This document shows, piece by piece, positions 1-7,474 of a DNA stretch of 12,578 bases. The stretch is taken from the NCBI GenBank assembly GCA_947856675.1, contig CANUCM010000130.1, forward strand, positions 1 to 12,578, read 5' to 3'. The notes below the pieces were generated by a model. It saw only the letters and a program-made list of their open reading frames with translations, was not told the origin of the DNA and did no database searches. Source of the DNA: an uncultured Clostridia bacterium (GTDB lineage Bacteria; Bacillota; Clostridia; Oscillospirales; Butyricicoccaceae). The translations under genes and the position numbers were made by a program. How positions within the stretch are numbered: the stretch's first letter is position 1; every line of letters begins with the position of its first letter.

Positions 1-15
1 TCCAACGAAATCACC

Positions 16-3000
16 TCATTTTTCAGGCAGTGTACGCGGGGAAGCAAAGGCGGACAAAAGCACGGAAGGATCGGGCTGCGGCCAGCAAAAGCCGAGGCTT
101 TGCAGCGTTTGCACGGTGCAGCGGCAGACGGGGACAATGCGGGAAGAGACGCCGCGAAGGTGCTGGTAGGCGGAAAGCAGCGGAGCGGTCAGGGCGGGCT
201 CGCGGGAAGCGGCCGAGGCCAGCTCGCGCTCAAAGTCCGCCTCGGACACCTCCTGCACGCTGCCGCACAAAAAGACGGCCAGCTCGCGCAGCGAAAGGGT
301 GTGCGGGCAAAACAGGTGGAACGTGCCGCCGCCCTGGGAAAGCAGCAGAACCAGCGCCCGGGCGCACAGATCGACGGGGGTCATTTCCACGGGCGCCTGC
401 GCCAGGACATGCGGCATGCAGTGCATCAGGGAGATGCCGCGGCATATGGCATAAAACGAATTGCTCCCGGGGTTTTTCTGAAACATGCCGTCGCTGGCGC
501 GCCCGACCAGGCGGCCGATGCGGAAAATACAGCCGGGCAGGCCGTTGTGCAGTGCGGCGCGCACCTGCTGTTCGGCGAGGTACTTGGTGCGCACATAGAC
601 GTTTTCGCGCCAGTTCTGGCCGATGTCAAAGTCGTCCTCGCAAAACTCGCGGTCGGCCGCGGAGCCGTCTTCCATGGATTCGCCCGAGATGCTGATGGTC
701 GACACATGGGCGAGAAAGGCGCCGGAATCCCTGGCCAGGGCAATGATGCGGGCGGTGCCGCGCACGTTGATTTCCTCGGGCAGGCTGTCGGCGGCATAGT
801 GGCGCACGTCGGCGGCGGCGTGGATGATGTGGGAAATGCGGGAGCACAGCTCTTCGCGCACATCGGCGGACAGGCCGAGGTCGGGTTTTGTCAGGTCGCC
901 GGCCACGGCGCGGATGCGGCTGCGCGCGGTGTCAAGCCACGGAGTGCCGAAGTAATGGGCAAGCGTATCCCACAGCGCCTGCTCTCCGGAGCGGACAAGG
1001 CAATGAACGGCCGGGCAGCCGGCGTCGAGCAGCGCGCGCACCAGGTGCGCGCCCAAAAAACCGGTCGCGCCGGTCAGAAAGACCTCCTCCGGGGCGGCGC
1101 AGCGCCCGTCGGTCCGGGGCGTTTCGGCCTGCGGCGCCGGCGCGCTTTGCTCCGGCGTGTCGGACAGCCCCAGCAGAGCGCGCTGCGCATGCAGCGTGGG
1201 GTGCTCGTAAAACTGGGCCAGCGTCATGGAAAAGCCCAGATCGTAATACTGGCTGAGCAGCGACAGCGCACCCAGTGAGGTCCCGCCCTGTTCAAAAAAG
1301 GTCTGCACGGGCGAAACATCGCTGCGCCCGAGCGCTTTTTGCCAAAGCTGCCCGATGCTGTCGCGGGGGGTCTGCGGCCGGGACGCGTCCGCGGGCTCCG
1401 GCGCGCGCTGCGTAAGCGCCTGAAGGTCGGCTTTGCCGGTCGGCGTGCGCGGCATGGCCGCGAGCAGGGAAATGTGCCGCGGCACCATATAGGACGGCAG
1501 TTCGAGGGACAGCGCCTTTTGAAGCGCCTGCACATCGGGCTGGGCGCCGGGCGCCGGCACGACAAAGGCGTGCAGGGCCTGTGAGCCGTCGGCGAGCGTC
1601 CGGGCGAGCACTTCGGCTTCGCAAACCCCGGGCTGGCGCAGCAGGGCGCCCGTCACTTCTCCGGGCTCGACGCGCTGGCCGTTGAGCTTGATCTGCCGGT
1701 CGCGGCGGCCGATAAAATCCAGCCGCCCGTCGGCGCGCAGGCGGACGATGTCGCCGGTGCGGTACAGGCGTGCGCCGGGGTGTTCGGGGTCGGGAAGAAA
1801 GAAGCGCTGCGTCAGGTCGGGATCTCCCGCATAACCCAGGGCCAGGCATTCGCCGCCCAGCAGCAGCTCGCCGCGGGCCAGCGGCGGCACGGGGCGCAGC
1901 TGCTCGTCGCAGACAAGGGCGCGGCAGTTGAACAGCGGGGTGCCGATGGTGACATTGCCGTCGGACACGTCGGCGCCGGTGGCGTACACGGTGGCCTCGG
2001 TCGGGCCGTAGAGGTTGACAACGCGGGCGCAGCCGGTGCGGCGCAGGCGCAGAACCAGCTCAGAGGGCAGCGCTTCGCCGGCCAGAATCATCAGCCTCAG
2101 CTGTCCGGCGGCCTGGCAGAAGGCGGGAAAGCCCAGGCACATCTGAAGCCGCGACGGGGTCAGCTGCATGACGGCGGGGCGCGTGTTTTCCATCAGGGCG
2201 GCCAGCCGGTGGGGCGGCAGCATTTCCTCCTCGTCGGCCAGGGCAACGGTGCGGCCCATGGCGAGCGGGACGAGGGTCTCGGTGACAAAGGTGTCAAACA
2301 GGATGCTGGTCGAGCACAAAACGGGGCCGTCGGCCGGCCCGAGCAGGGCGGACAGCGAGGCAAAGAGGTTGGAAACGGCCCGGTGCTGCAGCATGACGCC
2401 CTTGGGGGCGCCGGTCGAGCCGGAAGTAAACAGAATGTTGAAGAGATCGGAGCTCTTGCGGTCCTGCGGGGGGCAGAAACCCGCACCGCCGGCGGTGCGC
2501 AGCGGCACGGCGCGGCAGCCGGCCGGAAGCTCTGGCGGGTTTTCTCCCTCCGGCGGGCACAAAACGACGCTGACGTCCGCGGCGCGCACCATGGCGGCAA
2601 TGCGCTGCGCGGGCAGCGTGTCGGACAGCGGAACATAGGCAAAGCCGGCCTTGAGAATGCCGAGCAGCGCGGCGAAAAGATCCGGCGTGCGCCGCACGGC
2701 GACGCCGACGGCGGCATTGCGGGCCAGCCCGAGCGACAGCAGCTGGGCGGCGACGGCGTCGGAGCGTTCATTCAGCGCGCCGAAGGAAAGGCTTTCGCCG
2801 TGCCACAAAACGGCGGGGGCGTCGGGCGAGGCCAGTGCGCGCATGGCAAACAGCCGGTCGAGGGAAACGTCGGAAAAGGGCGCGCAGCGCAGCAGGGGCT
2901 CCTCCAGCAGGCGGAAGCGATCGGCGGGATGCCAGGCCGAAAGCTCGCCGACGGGGGTGTCGGGCTGGCCGGCCAGCTGGCTGCACAGCTGCACAAGGCT

Positions 3001-6000
3001 GCGTCCCATCAGCTGTGCGCTGTCCGGCTCAAACAGCGAAGCGGCGTATTCCAGTGAAAAGCCGAAGGCGCCGTTTTCCTCAAACACCTCGAGGCTGAGG
3101 TCCATTTTGGCCGAGCCGGAGGGCATGTCCGCCGGCCGGAGCTCGGCTTCGCCCAGTGTGACGGGGCCGCGTTCGGCCGGGCGCATGGAAATCAGGGTGC
3201 TGTACAGCGTGCCGCGGTCGGCACGGCGCGCAGCGCCGGTTATGGAAAGGATCTGCTCGAGCGCGGCGTCCTGATGGTCAAGCAGTCCGGCAATGTGCAG
3301 CTGTACGTCTTTGAGGTACTGAGCCGCCGTCTGATCGGGGCGGATGGAAAAGCGCAGGGGCAGCGAGCGGATAAACGGCCCGGCGATATCCTGCGTGCCC
3401 GGTGTCCGGCGGCCGGAGACCGGTGTGCCGACGGCGAAGTCGGCCTGTCCGGAAAGCGCGTGCAGCAAAAGGCCGAACGCGCCGGCAAACAGGGCAAAGG
3501 GGGTCAGCGACAGATTGCGGCAGGCGCTGCGGCACAGCTCGCTCCGGCGCGCGTCCAGGGCGAAGGAAACCGTGCCGCCCAAATAGTCAAACTGCCGGGG
3601 GCGCGGCTTGTCGCACGGCAGGTCCAAGAGATCGGGCACGCCGCGCAGGGTGTCTTTCCAGTAGGCGAGCGACGACTCGGAGGGCGTTTCCCCGCCCTGC
3701 CCGAGCCAGCAGGCGTAATCGATGTAGGAAACGGGCGGCATGGCCGGCTGCTGCCCGGCGTACAGCTGCGTCAGCCGCTGCAGCAAAAGGGCGCTGGAAA
3801 GCCCGTCGCCGATGATGTGGTGCGAGTCGCACAAAAGCACCTGCGAGCCGTCGGGGTCGTTCCAAATCCCGGCGCGGATCAGGGGCGGGCGCGAAAGGTC
3901 AAAGGGCCGCACAAAAGCGTCGAAGGCTTCGCGCAGCGTTGCGCCTTCGACCGTTTCGACGGAGAACTCCGCCGTGTCGGCCACGGTTTGTACAATGCGC
4001 CCGCCGGTGCGCACAAACGCGGCGCGCAGCAGGGGATCGAGGGCGATGAGACGGCGGTAGGCGTCTTCCAGGCGCGGCAGGTCCAGCGAGCCGTGCACGC
4101 GCAGGGCGCCCGGCATGTTGGCGACGCCGCGGGCGTCGAGCATGGACTGCATGTACAGGTTCTGCTGCGTGGGTGACAGCGGGTACTCCTCGCGTGCCGG
4201 GGCGGCGGGAATGGGGCAGCCGGAAGAGGCCGCGCCGTCCGGCGCGCCGAGCAGCTCCGAAAGGGCCGCGGCGGTGCGGGCGGCGTACAAATCGCTGACG
4301 CGCAGGCGCACGCCGAAGCGCAGCTCCAGCTCGCTGAGAAGGCGCATGGCGCCGAGCGAGTCGCCGCCGCAGGCAAAGTAATCGTCGTCTGCGCCCATGT
4401 CCGGGCTGCCTGCGGCTTCACGCATCCGCTGCAGGACCTCGGCGGTCCGGGCGTCGGCCGCCCGGGTGCCGCGCACGGGCGCGTTCGGTTCGGGCAGCCG
4501 CGAAAAGTCCACTTTGCCGCTGGCGCTGAGGGGCAGCTGCGCCACGCGGATAAACTGCGAGGGGATCATGTACGGGGGCAGGTAGGTGGCCGCAAAAGAG
4601 AGCAGCTCGGGGTGCGGCAGCTCCTGCGGGCTGACATAATACAAAACAAGGCTCTGGCTTTGGCCGGCCGGGACAAGGCGTGCCGCGGCGGCCGAAATCC
4701 CGGGGTGCTGCGCCATGCGCGAGGACACCTCGCTCAGCTCGACGCGAAGCCCGCGCAGCTTGACCTGGCTGTCGGCGCGCCCGCGCAGCACGAGCTCGCC
4801 GGCCTCGTTCAGGCAGGCGAGGTCGCCGGTGCGGTACAGGCGCTCGTCCGGCTCAAAGGGGCTGTCAAAAAAGCGCTCGGCCGTCAGCTCGGGCAGGTTG
4901 CGGTAGCCGCGGCCGACGCACACGCCGCCGATGTACAGCTCGCCGCACGCGCCCACGGGCAGCGGGCTGCGCCGGCTGTCCAGAACGTAGAGCCGGCAGC
5001 CCGGCATGGGCCGGCCGGCCGTGACGGTGCGCGCGTCGTTGAGCAGCGAAAGGCTGACGCCGATGGTGGTTTCCGAAGGGCCGTACTGGTTGTAAATGCG
5101 TGCGTCCGTGCACTGGCGCAGGCGGCGCACAAGCTCTCCGGGGAACGGTTCGCCGCCGCACAGCACCGTTTCGACGCGGCGCATGGCGCGGGAAAATTCC
5201 GGATCGCGCAAAAGGGCCTGCAGCCGGGAAGGGGTGCAGGCCAAAAAGCCCGCGGCGTAACCGGTGATGAGGCCGGCCAGGCGGCGGGGGTCTTCCCCTT
5301 CGGCACCGACGGGAAACAGCAGCGTGCGGCCGCACAGAAGGGCCGCCATGCTCTCGAGCACAAAGGCGTCAAAGCCGATGCTGCACAGCGAAAGCACGGC
5401 GCCGCGGCCGTAGACGTCCTGCATGGACACGGCAAAATTGAGCAGGCTGCGCTGCTCGATTTCCACGCCCTTGGGTTTGCCGGTGCTGCCGGAGGTGTAC
5501 ACAATATAGGCAAGGCTTGAGCCCTGCGCGGGGCAGGGCAGGGGCGGCGCGCCGTCAAACTGCGCTTTTGCCGCGGCGGGGTCGATGACCTGCAGCAGGG
5601 AGTCAAGGCCAAGCCGCCGGGCCGTTTCGGGCGCCGTGATGACGGCGCAGGCGCCGCTGTCGGAAAGAATGTCCCGGATGCGTGCCGCCGGGGTGTCGGG
5701 GGCGATGAGCACCCACGCGTGGCCCGCCTGCGCAATGCCCGTCATGGCCTGCACAAGCTGCACGCCCTTTTCGAGCACGACGGCAATGACGCCTCCGCCT
5801 TCGGCGCAGACGCCGTGGGCGGCGTGCGCGATGCAGTTGGCGCCCAAAAGCAGTTCGCGGTAGGTGTGGCGCTGTCCGCCGGCGATGACGGCGGCGCGGC
5901 CGGGGTGTTCCAGCGCCTGCGCCTGCAGGCGCTCATACAGGGTCCCGGCGGGCAGGGCGCGGCAGTCGGTTTGGTTGAAGGTGTAGAGCACCTTTTCCCG

Positions 6001-7323
6001 CTCCTCCAGGCTGAGCATGGAAATTTGCCACACCGGACGGTCGGGATGCTCCAGCGCCTGCGTCAGAATATGGACCAGATACCCGTGCAGCCGCTCAATT
6101 TCGCTTTCCGAAAACAGCTGCGTCAGGTAATCGTAGCTGACGCAGCAGCGCTTTTCGCTCTCCATGCAGCTGAGGTGGATGCACAGGTGCTCGGCCTGGT
6201 AGCCGCTGTAATTCCACTGGCCGGAAAAATGCACCGAAGCCTCGCGGCCGGTGTACACGCGGCTGCTCTGGAACGAAAGCACCATGTCAAAAAGCCGGCC
6301 GGAACGCCCCGACATGGCGGTGATTTCGGAAAACGGGAAACGCTGGTGGCGCAGAAGGTCGTACCACTGCTCGGTAAAATGCTCATTGAACTGTTCAAAG
6401 GTCCAGTTTTCGTCAAGCTCGCCGAACAGCGGCAGCGTGCTGACAAACATGCCGCCCGACTCGCGGTCGCTGACGCCGCTGCGGTTGTAAATGGGCACGC
6501 CCAGGCAAAAACGCCGGCTTTGGCCCATGCGGTGAAGATAAATGGCAAGCGCCATGTAAAAAACGGAAAAGGGCGCCACCCGGTTTTTGACGCAGAAGCT
6601 GTACACGGCGTGGTTGAGCACCTCGGAAAAAGCAAAGGTGCGCCGCCGCCCCACGGGACTGACGGCCGCGCCGGAAAACTCGCGGATGACAGCGGGGGAA
6701 AAGTCCCGCGAAAGCTCGTTTTGCCAAAAGCTGCGGTCGCGCTCAAAAGCTTTGGAGTGCAGATACTCCTGTTCGGCCTGCACGTGCAGCCGGTAATCGG
6801 GCGAAGGCTCATACGATTCCTGCCTGCCTTCGCACAGGTCAAGGTATATGCGGGCAATGCGGTTGGTCAGAAGCACCTGCGACCAGCCGTCGGAAATCAG
6901 GTGATGGGTCTTGATAAAAACGCCGCCCTCATGCTCGCCCAGCCGGATAATGGCAAAATAGTACAGCGGACAGTCAAAAAGCGGCATGATTTCCCGCGTG
7001 ACAGAGGCTTCCCAGTGCGAAAACCCGCCCATGCCGCTGAGCGAAAAATCAAAAACCGGAAACTGCTCGGGCTTGTATTCGGCTTCATATTGCTCGGGCT
7101 GCGCATCCTCAGGGCGGAGGCAAATGCGGGTGCGCAGCGTGCCGAAAAGCTGCAGCACAAGGTTGAGCGCATGGTTGACAAGCCCGGCGTCAAAGCGTCC
7201 GCGGATCAACATGGTTTCGCAAATATTGTTGACGGGCGTTCCGGACAGCGACTGCTCAAGCCGCCAGATGTTCATCTGGCTGCCGGAAAGCGGGTATGTG
7301 TTTTTCGGTGCATTGAATGGCAC
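16..7323 (-). CDS. Dimodular NRPS, C-A-PCP-C-A-PCP-reductase, predicted to release a (N-acyl) dipeptide aldehyde
   Basis: A cytoplasmic assembly line of 2435 residues that activates two amino acids as adenylates, loads them on carrier domains, condenses them and releases the chain by NAD(P)H reduction. Numbered from GTG 7323: C1 10-434 (HHLISDG 140-146); A1 459-944 (YTSGSTGKPKG 609-619, YRTGD 830-834, A10 Lys937); PCP1 around 955-1027 (GGDSL, Ser989); C2 1047-1464 (HHIIGDG 1168-1174); A2 1487-1974 (FTSGSTGAPKG 1632-1642, YRTGD 1854-1858, Lys1964); PCP2 1986-2056 (GGTSL, Ser2016); reductase 2080-2429 (GATGFLG 2085-2091, Thr2209, Tyr2243-x3-Lys2247). There is no thioesterase or epimerase. All catalytic motifs look intact. 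The frame is open upstream to 7551, but that part covers the promoter and the end of feoB. The first in-frame start downstream of the promoter is TTG 7332, too close to AAGGA, so GTG 7323 (12 nt after AAGGA) is preferred. An N-terminal C domain suggests acyl capping. Domain calls are seen; the product is inferred from family knowledge. Confidence 0.93.
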   Translation of the reverse strand: MPFNAPKNTYPLSGSQMNIWRLEQSLSGTPVNNICETMLIRGRFDAGLVNHALNLVLQLFGTLRTRICLRPEDAQPEQYEAEYKPEQFPVFDFSLSGMGGFSHWEASVTREIMPLFDCPLYYFAIIRLGEHEGGVFIKTHHLISDGWSQVLLTNRIARIYLDLCEGRQESYEPSPDYRLHVQAEQEYLHSKAFERDRSFWQNELSRDFSPAVIREFSGAAVSPVGRRRTFAFSEVLNHAVYSFCVKNRVAPFSVFYMALAIYLHRMGQSRRFCLGVPIYNRSGVSDRESGGMFVSTLPLFGELDENWTFEQFNEHFTEQWYDLLRHQRFPFSEITAMSGRSGRLFDMVLSFQSSRVYTGREASVHFSGQWNYSGYQAEHLCIHLSCMESEKRCCVSYDYLTQLFSESEIERLHGYLVHILTQALEHPDRPVWQISMLSLEEREKVLYTFNQTDCRALPAGTLYERLQAQALEHPGRAAVIAGGQRHTYRELLLGANCIAHAAHGVCAEGGGVIAVVLEKGVQLVQAMTGIAQAGHAWVLIAPDTPAARIRDILSDSGACAVITAPETARRLGLDSLLQVIDPAAAKAQFDGAPPLPCPAQGSSLAYIVYTSGSTGKPKGVEIEQRSLLNFAVSMQDVYGRGAVLSLCSIGFDAFVLESMAALLCGRTLLFPVGAEGEDPRRLAGLITGYAAGFLACTPSRLQALLRDPEFSRAMRRVETVLCGGEPFPGELVRRLRQCTDARIYNQYGPSETTIGVSLSLLNDARTVTAGRPMPGCRLYVLDSRRSPLPVGACGELYIGGVCVGRGYRNLPELTAERFFDSPFEPDERLYRTGDLACLNEAGELVLRGRADSQVKLRGLRVELSEVSSRMAQHPGISAAAARLVPAGQSQSLVLYYVSPQELPHPELLSFAATYLPPYMIPSQFIRVAQLPLSASGKVDFSRLPEPNAPVRGTRAADARTAEVLQRMREAAGSPDMGADDDYFACGGDSLGAMRLLSELELRFGVRLRVSDLYAARTAAALSELLGAPDGAASSGCPIPAAPAREEYPLSPTQQNLYMQSMLDARGVANMPGALRVHGSLDLPRLEDAYRRLIALDPLLRAAFVRTGGRIVQTVADTAEFSVETVEGATLREAFDAFVRPFDLSRPPLIRAGIWNDPDGSQVLLCDSHHIIGDGLSSALLLQRLTQLYAGQQPAMPPVSYIDYACWLGQGGETPSESSLAYWKDTLRGVPDLLDLPCDKPRPRQFDYLGGTVSFALDARRSELCRSACRNLSLTPFALFAGAFGLLLHALSGQADFAVGTPVSGRRTPGTQDIAGPFIRSLPLRFSIRPDQTAAQYLKDVQLHIAGLLDHQDAALEQILSITGAARRADRGTLYSTLISMRPAERGPVTLGEAELRPADMPSGSAKMDLSLEVFEENGAFGFSLEYAASLFEPDSAQLMGRSLVQLCSQLAGQPDTPVGELSAWHPADRFRLLEEPLLRCAPFSDVSLDRLFAMRALASPDAPAVLWHGESLSFGALNERSDAVAAQLLSLGLARNAAVGVAVRRTPDLFAALLGILKAGFAYVPLSDTLPAQRIAAMVRAADVSVVLCPPEGENPPELPAGCRAVPLRTAGGAGFCPPQDRKSSDLFNILFTSGSTGAPKGVMLQHRAVSNLFASLSALLGPADGPVLCSTSILFDTFVTETLVPLAMGRTVALADEEEMLPPHRLAALMENTRPAVMQLTPSRLQMCLGFPAFCQAAGQLRLMILAGEALPSELVLRLRRTGCARVVNLYGPTEATVYATGADVSDGNVTIGTPLFNCRALVCDEQLRPVPPLARGELLLGGECLALGYAGDPDLTQRFFLPDPEHPGARLYRTGDIVRLRADGRLDFIGRRDRQIKLNGQRVEPGEVTGALLRQPGVCEAEVLARTLADGSQALHAFVVPAPGAQPDVQALQKALSLELPSYMVPRHISLLAAMPRTPTGKADLQALTQRAPEPADASRPQTPRDSIGQLWQKALGRSDVSPVQTFFEQGGTSLGALSLLSQYYDLGFSMTLAQFYEHPTLHAQRALLGLSDTPEQSAPAPQAETPRTDGRCAAPEEVFLTGATGFLGAHLVRALLDAGCPAVHCLVRSGEQALWDTLAHYFGTPWLDTARSRIRAVAGDLTKPDLGLSADVREELCSRISHIIHAAADVRHYAADSLPEEINVRGTARIIALARDSGAFLAHVSTISISGESMEDGSAADREFCEDDFDIGQNWRENVYVRTKYLAEQQVRAALHNGLPGCIFRIGRLVGRASDGMFQKNPGSNSFYAICRGISLMHCMPHVLAQAPVEMTPVDLCARALVLLLSQGGGTFHLFCPHTLSLRELAVFLCGSVQEVSEADFERELASAASREPALTAPLLSAYQHLRGVSSRIVPVCRCTVQTLQSLGFCWPQPDPSVLLSAFASPRTLPEK

Positions 7324-7383
7324 TGCCCTCAACCGTCCTTTTGGTAAGTTTTTCCAATAAATATCTGAAAACCAAACAGTATT

Positions 7384-7412
7384 ATTATACGATTTTGCAC
7401 AAGTAAAATCAA
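7384..7412 (-). promoter_or_regulatory. Sigma-A promoter of the NRPS gene
   Basis: On the minus strand, TTGATT (7412-7407, four of six consensus bases) is followed by exactly 17 nt and a perfect TATAAT (7389-7384). Transcription would start near 7377, giving a leader of about 54 nt before the GTG start at 7323. The spacing and the AT-rich surroundings within an otherwise GC-rich window make this a convincing promoter. It also shows that the NRPS coding region cannot begin at the far-upstream ATG of the open frame. Confidence 0.8.
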
Positions 7413-7422
7413 CCGCCTGAGG

Positions 7423-7452
7423 GGGAAAATCGGGAAAATGGTCATATTTTCC
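7423..7452. promoter_or_regulatory. Cluster of three GGAAAAT half-sites (candidate operator)
   Basis: On the plus strand, GGGAAAAT occurs at 7423-7430 and again at 7432-7439 (9-bp period). An inverted copy, ATTTTCC, lies at 7446-7452. The second and third copies form a 20-bp dyad with 7-bp perfect arms and a 6-nt spacer, GGAAAAT-N6-ATTTTCC (7433-7452). The dyad centre is about 65 bp upstream of the predicted NRPS transcription start, just beyond the -35 element, a position typical for an activator. The regulator is unknown, and the match to any named box is not claimed. Confidence 0.4.
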
Positions 7453-7471
7453 AAACGCCGGTCGAACGGCG
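7453..7471 (-). terminator. Weak intrinsic terminator candidate after feoB
   Basis: Four nucleotides past the feoB stop, the minus strand has CGCCG, a 6-nt loop TTCGAC and CGGCG (7471-7456), extendable by two G-U pairs, then only TTT (7455-7453). A 12-bp palindrome AACGGCGCCGTT (7465-7476) overlaps the stop codon and competes for the same bases. The short T tract makes efficient termination doubtful, so feoB transcripts may read into the NRPS gene. Confidence 0.3.
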
Positions 7472-7474
7472 CCG

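Noticed and set aside
100..7347. Long plus-strand open frames (up to about 540 codons) opposite the NRPS gene
   Set aside because: They are Gly/Ala/Gln/Arg-rich mirror frames of a GC-biased gene, show no domain or ribosome site, and sit wholly opposite intact NRPS motifs.
7334..7356. Small TTGG/CCAA hairpin in the NRPS leader as a riboswitch
   Set aside because: Only four paired bases plus two internal ones in a 54-nt leader; too weak and too short for an aptamer.
7324..7474. Fur box between feoB and the NRPS
   Set aside because: No GATAAT-type repeat is present; the GGAAAAT repeats do not resemble a Fur site.
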